DNA of 64,000 bases from Linepithema humile (GCF_040581485.1 NC_090130.1:31287418-31351417); one strand, 5' to 3'; shown: positions 38,901 through 50,385, numbered from the stretch's first letter. Translations and numbers: made by a program. The notes: generated by a model not told the origin, from the letters alone.

Positions 38901-40720
38901 CTCGATTCCTTATGTAATTGTCGCGGTTAATCTGGTCGACGCGCTTTCAGCATTCAAATCGGATGAATTTATCTCCGATCGCTTTTGTAATCATTATAAT
39001 TATTTTCCTTATTGAAAAAATTGAAATAACATTTTTCTTAATAACAACGTCAAGACACGAAAATAGATTCTGGAAATTGTGATTAAAAAAGGAAAATATT
39101 TCTTTTGGTTAAAGCGTAATTATAAAATTATTTTAAGATTTCGTAAAAACTAAAAATAATAATGTTAAATTTTGATAGAGAAAACAATCATTGTAGTTTT
39201 CAATAACACTCTAGTTATCAAATGCGTTTGTTATTGTCACGCGTTATGATTTTAACTCAAACACACCATTTACTTCAGAAATTCGTAAACTCTGTCGATA
39301 AATCCCCCGACTCGTCATTGTCAGCATCCGCAATAAAATTGTATCGGGCTCTTTTTATCTCCGGTTATCATTTTCCATTACCAAGTTGATCTAAATAAGT
39401 TAGATGAATCCATTTCCAGCGTTGCTCCATTTCCGAACTGCATCGCGCAACGGCGCGTTTATAACGTCGAAATATCGCGTTATTTTCTCGAACCGATCGA
39501 CTTTACGCGCCAGCGCGCTTCCACGGCATTCTACGAGGATCTCGGCAGGATGGATGGTGTTTTCTTTGAGTTTTCTACAATATCGGGCTGGCGGGGACGG
39601 CGAGAGAGGAATCCTCCAACCGCATGGTATCGGAGACGTGGGTCATCTGGGTTACTTCCATTCCCGATGAAAGTCGTCGACGTGAAAGCGCGAGGAACCA
39701 GCCGAGGGATGAGCTATAGCGCGGTGTGTCGATAAATGCGGTATAACGGTCTTGTAAAGAGAGTTACGGGGTGGCGAAAAGTAAAGCGGAATGCGTGCTA
39801 AAGCACCACATTGCGACTAGACTTCCTCTCGCGGTAAGATGTATTAAATTTCATGCGATCCTAAGCACAGCTGAGCGAACAACAGCCAGTTTTGCTGTCG
39901 GCCAGTTATGTTCGTATCAAAAATATTGAACGCTCCTCAACGCGCTTTAAACTACAAATATTACTGCAACGCGCAATGTGCTTTCTATTGGAAATATCTT
40001 ATTTGCGCTTTCTTATCGAAGAAATTATAATTGTAGACGAGAATAATTATTCAGAGAAAAAAAGAGTTGCGCAATTAGAAGAAAGCGAACACCATTTTGC
40101 ACCTCTACTATATCAGAGATTTAATTTCTTCTTCTTTTTGTTCGCGTTTTAAAAGCAGTATCGAATAAATTGCCGTAAACATTCTGACAATTAATACTTT
40201 AGCAGAACGCGACAGCATTTCGAATGCACTCGATGCAACAATGGAAATTCTCAATTATTGTTTCCGCGACAGGAAGAACCCGAAAAGGGATGGAAGAGTT
40301 TCGGTCAAGCAATGGCCTATTTCAATACAGTTCCGGTCTCTCGAATCACTTCCTTTCTCTCGTTGTTTCCTCGCCGCAAACGTCGTAACCATCACACATA
40401 CGGAATTGCGTCGCGATCGACTTATGTATCCCATTTCGCTGCGAATTTTACACGCGAGCTACATCTTGACCCACATAGCGCCGCATCATTCTACCTATCG
40501 TGGTATCGCGCACTTCTACGAGCGCACACATTGCGTACGCGGCAGTTATTTATCAGGAATACGACCGCATTTATAAAACGCCGATATATATATTTGAACT
40601 AAAACCGATTTTCAAAATATCATATCGTTGCGCACACTTTTATATGCGCTATAAGTGGGTCTTAAGTTTTCGCAATTTGTCGGAGAAATATAGCGGGATT
40701 AAACGACGATCTTTTTCATG

Positions 40721-40740
40721 AAAAAAAAAAAAAAAAAAAA
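40721..40740 (+). repeat. poly(A) run, 20 bases
   Basis: This is an uninterrupted run of 20 A. It could be the tail scar of a retroposed sequence, but no target-site duplication or recognisable element was found beside it. A simple homopolymer is the safer call. Confidence 0.95.
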
Positions 40741-40873
40741 TTATTGATTTTTCACGAGGGAGGAGAGGAGGAAGAGCGAATAAACGCCGCGACAGTGATG
40801 CAGAAGTTTCCGATGTGACGAATGTTTAATGCCGGGTGGTCTAGTTTGTAAATATTTATATTGCAGGACAGGT

Positions 40874-40913
40874 CACGCCTGAATACGTCAGGCGTGTGCA
40901 TCGGGTATTCCCG
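40874..40913. other. two adjacent short hairpins
   Basis: CACGCCTGA (40874-40882) and TCAGGCGTG (40888-40896) form an exact 9-bp stem with a 5-nt loop. Immediately after, CGGG and CCCG around TATT form a second, 4-bp stem. Such an arrangement can act in RNA or as a cruciform, but no transcript is evident. Confidence 0.5.
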
Positions 40914-41032
40914 GTGAAAACAGTGAAACTTTCGGCATTTTCTCTTATCTCTTTTACAATATGTAATATTTTTCCGATTACGAAAATAAATAAACGGCAG
41001 CAATTTAAATAATTAATAAAGGATTTTCATTC

Positions 41033-41047
41033 GGAGAGAGAGAGAGA
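41033..41047. repeat. short (GA)n repeat
   Basis: Seven GA units in noncoding DNA. Confidence 0.9.
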
Positions 41048-42686
41048 AAATAACAAGCTACCTCTCTTAATTAATATCCATTTTATCTAGCTCGGAAAAT
41101 ATCCGTTGATTTATAATCGTTCATGCGATAATTGAAAAGCCTGATTAATAACACATGTTAATTTGCTTCTGAATAACCGATTCGCGTACACGATCAGTAG
41201 TAACATTATTATCTACATTAATAATATCGAGTGTATACCTTTGCGTTCCATATATATTCATAAGCGAAGCACGGCGCAAACCTTTTTTAACACAACCGTT
41301 ACATCGGCAAACACGTGAAACAAGATAGCGCGCGAATCATTATAGATTGCTCTCGTCGATGTGGAGAGCAGTGATGTTACACGGCCGGCGCGGAATCACC
41401 GAACGGCAATCAGCGAAATCAAATAAACCCGCACACGCGGCACGAAGAAATCAACGTCGAATAATGATCCATCGATGCGGGCGGTTCGTGAAGCGATTAA
41501 AAGCAGCCAATGCGACGCGGCGTTCACTCAACAAGTATCGCGAATCCTATTTTCCCGACCGCCCGTTCGGCCACTTCACTTTTCACTGATACGCTTTGAT
41601 ATCGAATATTTGTAGTATCGACACTCTAACTCGATCAATACCCCCACTCAATTAAGATATAATTCCATGCACACTTTTCGCGCGAAAAGAAGAATCAAAC
41701 ATTGAATAATAATTTCTAATCCACGATGTGTCCGTTGATTAATTATCCTTTTACACTTTTCCGCGAGCACAGAAACATTCACAATGTTATTAATAGAGAC
41801 CGACGACACCGTAACTTTCCAAGTCGTGCATGAATAGCATTAGACAGCGATAAAAACGAAAGGAAACGAATATAAACCGAGTAGCGCGGACCGATATAGC
41901 GAGTTGAAGATCAATTCCGATGGATTATTTCTCGCGTTGCAGTTTTTCTTCGCGGTGAAACGCTGGCATTCTTCTCAAGGATGAAGCGTGAGAATAAATT
42001 CGCGAGACCTTTCGACATTTATGCGGAAATACTCGCTCCCCCACGAACGAGTCGGCTAAACTCTTCATCCCTTCGCTTCGAAGTTGATATGCAAAGTAGA
42101 ACGCTCGCGTGCAAAGTGGAACACCACTCGGCGAACTTCTATATCTGATGGCAAGAACGCTCGTGCTGCGAGATAATATCTTTATATGCGGGAATTTCAA
42201 TGAACTATGCGCCGCGCTGAACGCGAAATGCTTCCCCTTCCTAATCAAAGGATTTGTGTCTCTTTAACGTTTGTCTATTTGCAATGCATTCGAATAGAAT
42301 TTGCAGAAATAATCGATGTAAAACAGACGTAGACATACGAAGAGACGAGTGTGGAGAAGCGGTATTGTTTATAAAATTAGTAAAATTCTTGATTAATATT
42401 AAAGTCTTGAAGAATAACAAATTTTTGACAATACTAATCTCAATTTATGCGACAAATTAATCTCAGACACAGTTGATTAGAAATTTCAACCGAGCGTTGC
42501 CTTCGTATAATCTTCCATTTTGCTGAATATTAATATCATATAATGTTTATAAAATCCAATTTCGGTGGCGGACGCATTGTAGCGCTGATATTACGTAACT
42601 GCATCGCGCGCGCTCCATCGCTGAAGAACGCGATAGCACCTCGCCGCCCATTCATTTCTCGGCCTCAGAAGGATCAATGTCACTTA

Positions 42687-42986
42687 TTAATGAGCGCACT
42701 TTATACCCGTCTCCCGTGACCAAGTTTTGAAGCAGTTTGAAGATCGCGATTTCTCCGGCGGTTTCTCGTCTGAAAAATGCACGGGACGTTCGGAAGGGAA
42801 AAAAATATCCTCCGTAAAGCTCGGCAATACCGACTGCACGGCTGTAATATCTTGTAGCAGATAACTTCCCTCGTCGAAAACTTTTGTGACTCTCGTGAAC
42901 TTTTTCCCGGTCACGGACTTGGCCGCGTATCCCGTCTCTAACTCCTTCGCTTCCGTCTCGAACCGTCTCACCCGAAACCGCGTCAA
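42687..42986 (-). CDS. coding-like ORF, possible exon or element remnant
   Basis: This is a 99-codon open frame on the minus strand (the track start is a TTG; stop-to-stop it is about 101 codons). Unlike most frames in the window it has a balanced composition, with many G-starting codons, mixed acidic and basic residues, and no arginine/serine bias. Segments such as FETEAKELETGY, RVTKVFDEGSYLLQDI and SEREPV-like acidic-proline stretches near the C-terminal third look like real protein. The RVTKV...YLLQDI stretch faintly recalls the C-terminal part of Ty3/Gypsy-type integrases, but no catalytic residues, zinc-binding motif or flanking LTR are visible. I do not claim that identity. No convincing acceptor or donor was found, so it could be an exon with unusual splice sites, a worn transposon fragment, or chance. 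Confidence 0.25.
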   Translation of the reverse strand: MTRFRVRRFETEAKELETGYAAKSVTGKKFTRVTKVFDEGSYLLQDITAVQSVLPSFTEDIFFPSERPVHFSDEKPPEKSRSSNCFKTWSRETGIKCAH

Positions 42987-42999
42987 AGGGCGTTAATTC

Positions 43000-43452
43000 G
43001 TTGTTATTTCCTTGGACTTGAACGTTATTTCTCAGCTTGCAAGTTCGAGTTTCAGCGCGACTTGCATTCTCTCACTTCAGCGGTAACCACGATTATTAAC
43101 GAGCGAGTTGCCATCTTAATAAGAAAACCAAGAAAGGTTTACGATACCCCGGAAGAGTCTAGTGAATTTTTAATAACAAGTTTTACGAGGCTGCACGCTT
43201 CGAATAATAGCACTGGTTAATATTCGGAACAAACTTACAGTCTGCTTAGCAGGGAGATGGAATTATTCTCTGCGATAGTAGTGATTTTAATCGAGAATGC
43301 AAGAAACCCTGCACCGTGATTCAGTAGTAAAACACGGTATTAGTCAGACACAGCAGATGGCTGTAGATACATCAGTAATTAGTGCGTGAAATATTCTATC
43401 TATTATATTGTGCTCTTTCTATTAGCACTGAAAAATCATCTTTAACAAAGAT

Positions 43453-43487
<35 letters not shown>

Positions 43488-46190
43488 CATATATGTATAA
43501 AATATCAGATTAATATAAAATACGCACTTTTGTATATAAAGGACAGCATTTTTTATTATTTGGTTTACTTTACAGAGATTAAATTTTTTATATTTTTATG
43601 CGTTTTATGAATCCTGATTTTTTTATACACGCAGAGGACAGAATATCAAAATTGCAATTATTTACTAAATCAATGATATTTATGAGAAAATAAGAATAAT
43701 AATTTATGAGAAGAGGAATAAATGTATAATTAATTAAAAATGTGAGAAAAGACAATTCAAAATGTTACTTGAAATAATTTAATACAAACATCTAACGTAA
43801 TCAAGACCATTCATTAGGGCACTAATTATTCTTAGTGCTCTCAGCGGCTTACTGCAATTCGCATTATCAAAGAGCATATAGGGAATCAGTAGTTCCGCTA
43901 CATGTATAGAATCAGCGACCGTAGCAGCTAAGGGCATTAGAGGCGGTTTGAAGGCGCTACGCCTAATCCGCAACACGACAGCGAATGTGGCACAGCCATT
44001 TCGCCATTTCTCTCGAGGATGCTTCTAGCTGGCATATTGTCCGGCCACGACAATCAAACTTCGATTTCCGACTCCAGCCACCATTACGAGCGACATTTCG
44101 CTCTTAAACGCGGCTTTCGACGCGAAATGGACTTTTGCCGACCCGTTGCATCCGCGACAAATCGCACGCTGATCGCAGCCTCGTATCGACCATGCGAACT
44201 GACCAATTGCGAGAAAAATACGAGGACGCAAGACGGAACGACGCTTTACGTAAAACGAAGCAAACGTGCGTATAATTTCTGTCATGTTTGCCGATGATAT
44301 CTGGATGAAAATTTTACTGGCAACTTTAATTAATTTAATTCAAACGAGAGATTCAAAGCGTTGTTAATATGTAGTAACATATAAAATATTTTTCAGCTTT
44401 CAGATTTCTCATTCGCGTTAGAAATTCTGATAAATTTCTCTCCATAAAATTGTTCTGCTTTGAAAAGTCACGATTATATTCATAAATATTATACAAAGAA
44501 TTTATTTTTTAGAGAAGTTATAACTCTGAGGAGCTAAAACATGAAAAAATATTTTTAAATCATTATATCGATGGAAGCAACCGCTGTCACACTGACAACT
44601 TGAAAAATTGTCGTTGTAATGTAAATAGAGAAAGAAAGTTTCGGTTAGCCGGCAAGCGGTATATTGCTTTGCTCTCATGCATTTCCCTGTACAATTTTTT
44701 TGTATTTTCCATTTATACCAAATAACGTTTCTCTTTCGCTGTGGACGCGAGAAAATGTTGGATTCTTTATTTTGCGAGAGCAACTATTTTCCAAGCGTAC
44801 TTTTCACGGGAATAAAAATTGCGGATTTTACGAAGCTGAAAGAGGGAAATGCATCGTTGAATATAGAATGCGATATAAAAAATGCACAGCTATCGTTTGA
44901 ATCGCGAATGTACTTGGAAATCTCGATTATGCGCTAAATTATATCACATTCCAACAGTAAAACTGTGATTACGTGTAATTATGTATTTTCATTCGCGCGC
45001 AGAGTGTGGAATTACGTTAAATATTTGTCATAATATTACTTATTAATGTTGATAAGCACTTTTGCGTTCGCCGCACACGCAAATTATACGGCAAACTAAA
45101 ATAATTTTTTGTTGAAACGCGGAAAACATATTATATCTGCGCGAACAGATTACTTGATAATAAGAGGACGCTGTAAGTCGATACTTTACATCTATAAACT
45201 TTTATTAGTGACATCGATACACACATGAAATATTTATATTCCGTTCGCTCGACATAGATTTCAATTTTTATATTTTTTATGTGCTTTCTTGAATAATCCC
45301 GATTTTTTCACACGCGAAAGCTCGCGAATGACGAATTATCGACCAAATGGGACAAACCGACGAAGGACAATCGACGAAACTTCCGGACGCTATTGTGTCA
45401 CGAGACAATCGGTACGTCCGCGTCTCTCCTTAGAGAACATTGGCGCAGCTCGGCAGAATTCTTCCCCGAATTAGTTACGCCGGCGAAGACCGGACGTACA
45501 CGTCGGAAACTCGACGACGATACCGTGAAATTCCGGCAGCGGCTCGCGAGATAATCCCGGGAATTTCCAGTCGAACAATAGCGCGCGTCGATCTTGGCAA
45601 ATGACTTTGCGCCGCCACACTCGTAAACGGAATCCACGACCGATCACTTTGAATCGGTATGCATCAACGGAATTCGTACCTGGTTTGGAGCGAATGCATG
45701 CGTATCTCGCGAATTTGCTTCATAAATGTCTGAGATTGAAAAGATAAAAATTTAAAGAATTTAATCCATTTTAAGACTCTCTTGATAACGCTATTGTTTT
45801 TGACTATGTAAAACAATTTGAAATTACTTGCAACAAGCGATGCCATAATTTCGATTGAGCTTTTTATATTTACAACAATATGAAGAAGTTTTTTCTTACA
45901 AAACATCAGACATTCCAACATAACCTAACCAATAATCCAAAGTGTTGTCATAATTGAGTTTCTTCTGCATTTTTCATTTTGCGTTTATCGAGCGAATCCT
46001 TTCTGTCGCGCGCAACGCACGAGGATTACTTCCTCGCCGTTAAAAACAAGGAGAACAAGACGAATGTACAAGACAAAGAGGGATGCGAATAATGAAACTG
46101 TCTAGCGACAGCCGGTAACTCTTCAGAATTAATCCGACATCTCCTCCTCCCCATTATTAGATTTTCCCTTTCCGCCTGCGCGTGGGATCG
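43000..46190. other. noncoding stretch, no gene recognised
   Basis: A (TAA)n microsatellite and AT-rich DNA occupy 43380-43800. Opposite-strand overlapping frames at 44019-44297 and frames at 45289-45637 are unrecognised. CCTAACC near 45924 is a single occurrence and does not form a telomeric array. Confidence 0.55.
43462..43487. repeat. (TAA)8 microsatellite
   Basis: About eight uninterrupted TAA units in AT-rich DNA. Confidence 0.95.
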
Positions 46191-46249
46191 GCACGGTAAA
46201 CAGGCCTTAAGTTTTCCGCCCGGGGAGTACCGCGAGCATGGTAAACAGG
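46191..46249 (+). promoter_or_regulatory. two GCAYGGTAAACAGG repeats (forkhead-type core)
   Basis: GCACGGTAAACAGG (46191-46204) and GCATGGTAAACAGG (46236-46249) match at 13 of 14 positions and lie 45 bp apart. GTAAACA is the established forkhead (FOX) recognition core, so this looks like a homotypic pair of forkhead sites. Binding is inferred from the motif only. Confidence 0.4.
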
Positions 46250-46279
46250 TCGCTATATGTAGACGAGAGCGGTTGATTC

Positions 46280-46340
46280 ACGCACACGTGTGTGTATACG
46301 TGTTTGCACAAGTGTGTATGTATCTGTATGTGTGTACATG
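46280..46340. repeat. TG/CA-rich alternating tract
   Basis: This is a degenerate run of TG, TA and CA dinucleotides (CACACGTGTGTGTATACGTG and similar). Alternating purine-pyrimidine sequence of this type can adopt Z-DNA under supercoiling. Confidence 0.7.
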
Positions 46341-46410
46341 ATCCAGTTCATATTGCCGTGGACTGCTGCCCACGGAAGATAATGAAGAGCGTGGAATAAG
46401 ACGGCCGAAA

Positions 46411-46431
46411 AGAGAGAGAGAGAGAGAGAGG
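46411..46431. repeat. (AG)10 microsatellite
   Basis: Ten uninterrupted AG units. Confidence 0.96.
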
Positions 46432-46488
46432 CATCCGAAAATTCTTTTCTCTCTTCTCATAAGCCGTCTTATCAGCTTACCCGGTCGT

Positions 46489-46520
46489 TAATACTCCACT
46501 GCGGCCTCGCCGCGGAGTTA
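46489..46520. other. GC-rich hairpin
   Basis: TAATACTCC pairs with GGAGTTA, with one bulge. Further in, GCGG pairs with CCGC around a CCTCG loop. The result is a compact stable stem-loop at the boundary of the CpG-rich region. No transcript is evident. Confidence 0.45.
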
Positions 46521-47226
46521 TCGACGAGCAGAAAGTTTCGCCGACTTTGCCCAACCGCGCCAGAGTTCTTACAATTCCCTTCTTCGCGGTGGCCGCGAAC
46601 CGAGTCCGCGTGTGTACGTGTGTTAACGCCGCCGCGCGAAATTCATCGCGCTCCTCTTCTGCACCGCGAATTGAGCTTCTATTAACTCGCAGGAACATCT
46701 GCTGGGATTCCGGGCTCGTTCCGCCATGAGAATTTTGCGAGGTCAATTCTGTAACATTCTCGCTCTCCCTCTAGATACGTTACCTGGGGACATTATTGTT
46801 CATCGCGGAATGCGTTTGCATATACACAGTTGGAACTTTGAACTTTCGTCTTAACTTTGCGCTTGGTTCAAACTCAGCTAAAATTGACCGTTTAGCGCTC
46901 TGATCCGAAATTCTCGTAGCTTTACCAGTTCAAAAAGTTAAATTATTTATTATTATAGTATAACAGTATATAACATATTGTTAAAGTTATATCGTTTATT
47001 GAAAGTTTGACAATTGCTTAAGCTGGAAAAGAGAAATCGCAATTTAACTTGCCGACTAAACACCAATCGATTGTGTGACTGAAATTATTTGAAAATTACA
47101 TTATTTTAAAGTAACGTTAATTAACGGCCAGCGTAAACTCATTAAAAATTACATGCATTACGTTTTAAGTATTATTTTGCAAACAAGCTTACGCATCGCT
47201 TACACAAGTGCTCTACAGCTTCGCAT

Positions 47227-47246
47227 ACACACACGCGCGCGCGCGC
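47227..47246. repeat. (AC)4(GC)6 alternating tract
   Basis: This is a run of alternating AC and GC dinucleotides, the classic sequence type for left-handed Z-DNA. It sits at the edge of the CpG-densest segment. Confidence 0.85.
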
Positions 47247-47746
47247 AGCCCAGCTCGACGCGCGAATGCGGCGAGCGAGCTCAAACATTGCGGTCGCGTA
47301 CGCGAAAAAAAGCGGGACACTCGCTTCCGCGTTTATGGACGCTCTCGTGCGGTGGCACAATTTTAATTGAATGCGCACGCGCATTTTGACACGCGCGGCA
47401 CGTGCCGGGGCGTCGGACTTCAATATTTGCTCTCGAGCGTAGAAATTGGGATCGCCGCATCCGGTTTCCCGCCGCGGCTCGCGGCCCCCCGCGGCTTTGT
47501 TTGCGCGGCTTTTATTCGCACCGCTCGTGCTACACCCCCGCGTCGAAACGGGGACGCGTTTAGCGGTCTCGGTATAATTCTCGCCAAACAGCAATCGCGA
47601 GCCCGCTTCTCCTCCGCCACACGCCCGTCCCCGCTGAGTGTGGTCCGGAGTGCTAAACGCCGCCGAGCTATTTCGTACGCGCGTGTACAATCGTTGTCGA
47701 CATTGTGACGCGAACATTCGATGAACCATCCTGGTGCTGCACAAAT

Positions 47747-47790
47747 TAAAAAAAAGAGAGAGAGAAATAGAGGGAAAGAGGAGAGTAGGG
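47747..47790 (+). repeat. purine tract with GA repeats
   Basis: This is an A/G-rich run interrupted by only a few pyrimidines and containing (AG)n. It is the counterpart of the pyrimidine-rich, serine/leucine-coding start of the large minus-strand frames here. Confidence 0.75.
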
Positions 47791-49531
47791 TCGATATAAG
47801 AGAATTCGGACATTCGCAACACCAGCCTGTGTGCGAGAGCAAATTTGTTCGACCGACCTCAACACGCGCGCACGAGGCCTCATCGGTCAAACGTACACAC
47901 TTGTGGCCATCAGCTGATTGTATCGGTAAATGTTCACCAAATTTTTTTTTTCAAATTATTTCGAAAACCCAGCGAGTTGATTAAACGATTGCTATCTAGA
48001 GCGTGATTATTGGTGTGCGCTATATTAAAATCGTTTTAACAGAAACAATTATCATTGAGATTTTTCAAAAAGGATTAGTTATGAAAAAAACCATCTACAC
48101 GTTAATAATATATAAATATTAAAGAAATTAAATAAAATCTTTAATAACTTTACACGATAATTAATAAAGTGCTAAATATATTCAGTTCTTTTGTTCTGTC
48201 GATTCTATCTCTCGTCCCGCGGTCTATACATTAATAATGACTTTGCAATATTGTAACATACAATGATCAGTTCTCAGATCAATCGTTATACGTAAAAATC
48301 TCTACACAATATATAATACGCAAATACAATCAAGTATTATAAGCAAACAACTGCATGGAAAATGCGTAATTTTTATTAAAACTTGTTATCGGAAATCTTA
48401 TCGCAATTATTTAATTCTCAACTTTAATATGCTTTCACTTCGATCGAAATGCGCTACTACGAGCAAGCTAAAGTTACGGCGCATTAGTTGGCCCGGCAAG
48501 TACGCGTGCATATCGATAAGGATTGTATGTGGGTCAGGGATCACACTCGCAGATTTAGCCATCCTAAAATCCACAGTGCTGGACATGAAAGGGGTCGCGC
48601 GAAGGGCGGGATGTCGTCCCGTTTCTGTCGTCGCTCGTCCTAACATTCAAAGGTGCTGCCGCAAACTAAGTTGCCGAAACTCAGTTCCGGGGAAGCGGAT
48701 AGGGAAGAGACGTCGAGGCGAGTGACGTGCCGCCCGGAGGAACGCGGGAAGGGATTAGCGGCAGCTTCTCGTGGCAGTTACGTGACCGGCTGACTCGCCG
48801 CCGCAGAGTGTCGAAGCAGATACTGCCGTCAGTGCGGTCTGCATGTAGTAATGTGTGCATACACGGTGTGCTGCTCCCTGGCTGACGCGCACCAGGACGA
48901 ATTAGTATTTATAAAGCGGCCGGGAAATTTCGCGGAGCTCTGCTCCGGGATTTCGACCTAGATACAGGCGCGAGTTTCTGACACTATACTATATGCACTT
49001 GTAGTTAACCTTTGACTTTACAACTGATAATCTCGTTACACAGTTTGAAAACTATAACATTTGTAGCATTTATTCGTGAAAAGCTGTATTGTTCATTGTG
49101 GTACAAAGAGGACACTTTGTGCACATTTCTTACATATGCTATATCGATAACATTATTCGTCTAGTATCATTTAACAATCATAATATATTTAGGCATCTTT
49201 CATCGAAACATTTTAATTTTATATTTATGTTATAAAGAGTATTGTTAGGTAAATGGCAGCTAAAATCAGGCTCTTCCATTTTAATCTTTAATTATTCATC
49301 GAGTATTATACATGATATGGAGAAAAGATCGTCAGCGTCGCGTTGCATCAAACAAGATTTCTCGGGTCGCCCAACGCTAAAGCGATCTTTTCTTCATAGC
49401 GTGAAATGAACGGCGCTCCGGCGCGACTGGTTGAAATTTTGATATTCCGCAATGCTTCCGGAACACCAAAATCACGAGAAGAATGGGGGAGGAAGGAATT
49501 GACGATAGTCCTGGTAACCCACTGCATCGCT

Positions 49532-49553
49532 ACCTGCTATGTCAATAGCAGGT
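49532..49553. other. hairpin with 9-bp perfect stem
   Basis: ACCTGCTAT and ATAGCAGGT are exact reverse complements around a GTCA tetraloop. TGCA words on both sides (49523-49526 and 49557-49560) could extend the structure. The stem arms also contain E-box-like CAGGT. Confidence 0.55.
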
Positions 49554-49756
49554 GACTGCATTTCGTACACTCAGCTGCGCGGATATACCATGTACATATA
49601 TTTTATATGCGAGAGTGCATTGAATCGTCAAATTACGTTTACTCACACCGTCGATCCCTGCGATCGCGCTTATTTTCGCGAGTAGCCCAGAAATTTGATC
49701 TCACGCTAGCAGCCGGTTGGTATACGAGGATTTATTGAAATCGAAGACCTCACGTA

Positions 49757-49792
49757 TGCGTGTGCGTGCGTGTGTGTGTGTGTGTGTGTGTG
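49757..49792. repeat. (GT)n microsatellite with GC interruptions
   Basis: Degenerate GC/GT units lead into about eleven uninterrupted TG units. Confidence 0.96.
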
Positions 49793-50191
49793 ACATCGAA
49801 ATATTAAAGAATAAATCAACGTATTTCAAAAAATTGGCAAAAAGTATAAACTAGAATGAAACGAAACACAACACGTATGCGCTCTACAATAATAGAACTT
49901 ACAACAGAGTGTAATGTAAAAAAAACCATCGCGTAATTAGTTGTTAAATTGTCGAGAAAAAGAGCGGCTGATCGATATTTGGCTTGGAAGAAACAAGCTT
50001 TTCCGCAACAATAGTCGTGAGGCGTCGTTAAAGCAGCGGAAGATTGCACGCGATCGCCACAATCAGATGCAAGCTCGCGACAAGAAAAACACGCCGACGT
50101 CTAAGTTCTTAAGAAATGTATACATTGTAGCAACTTATTTATCGCACGGTAACTCGATCCTAGCATGCAACGTGTTTCCGTAGTTCATCGG

Positions 50192-50290
50192 TGTTGTAAC
50201 TTAACCCAACGTCGTTTGCTGCCATAAAATCCAGTCACGCCCCGCGAAAACGCCTTTATGATATAAGCAGCGTATAAAGTCCATCTTCGG
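50192..50290 (+). repeat. copy 1 of a three-copy ~95-bp element
   Basis: This copy holds the invariant core CCAGTCACGCCCCG at 50231-50244, preceded by CATAAAAT. Over 22 nt it is identical to copy 2 in this part. Nine bases after the core, CTTTATG (50254-50260) can pair with TATAAAG (50273-50279) around a 12-nt loop, with one G-T wobble. Upstream, GTAACTTAACCCAACGTCG resembles copy 2. TTTATG/CATAAA words match Caudal/Abd-B-type sites, and CACGCCC matches KLF/Sp1-type sites. The unit may therefore be regulatory DNA or a structured RNA; strand is assigned by convention. Confidence 0.75.
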
Positions 50291-50385
50291 GCCGTAAAAT
50301 CGCCCTTTTCGGTATTGCACGCGGTAACGGATCTTCGAAAAATATATCTACGTGCTTGCCGGCGCTTTATGAGATAGTCGTCGCT
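50291..50385 (+). repeat. possible degenerate partial copy of the same element
   Basis: GCCGTAAAATCGCCC (50291-50305) echoes the CATAAAATCCAG start of the core, and CGCTTTATGAGATA (50364-50377) echoes the stem-loop segment of copy 1. The invariant core is lost and the spacing is wider, so this is a tentative decayed copy. Confidence 0.2.

Larger units (their letters stand above)
38901..42680. other. noncoding stretch, no gene recognised
   Basis: Frames at 39404-39735 (+), 39892-40152 (+), 40241-40721 (+), 41347-41589 (+) and 41925-42248 (-) are unrecognised. A 20-base A run, a short GA repeat at 41033-41047 and a double hairpin at 40874-40913 are the only structural elements seen. The A run has no recognisable retroelement body upstream. 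Confidence 0.55.
46440..48960. other. most CpG-rich part of the window
   Basis: CpG and GC content peak between 47200 and 47700 and again between 48580 and 48960. Long frames at 47172-47822 (-, 216 codons), 47420-47890 (-) and 47367-47708 (+) overlap in several phases and are arginine/alanine-rich, so they are treated as compositional. A TATAAA at 48910-48915 sits in the second peak without a clear initiator. The region could be a CpG-rich promoter or regulatory patch, but no exon can be supported. Confidence 0.45.
48961..50190. other. noncoding stretch, no gene recognised
   Basis: Plain mixed-composition DNA containing a GT microsatellite and a 22-nt hairpin at 49532-49553. The frames at 49816-50183 overlap on opposite strands and are unrecognised. 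Confidence 0.55.

Noticed and set aside
40721..40740. Poly(A) run as a retroposon tail
   Set aside because: No element body, internal promoter boxes or flanking target-site duplication could be seen.
45918..45935. Telomere-like CCTAACC
   Set aside because: It is a single occurrence. There is no tandem (TTAGG)n array.
47172..47822. Longest ORF in the window (216 codons, minus strand)
   Set aside because: It lies in the most CpG-rich segment, and four other frames on both strands are open over the same bases. The translation is arginine/alanine-rich with a pyrimidine-tract-derived serine/leucine start and no domain.
48910..48915. TATAAA as a core promoter
   Set aside because: No good arthropod initiator (TCAGT-type) lies 25-35 bases downstream and no ORF or exon follows, so it is mentioned only as context.
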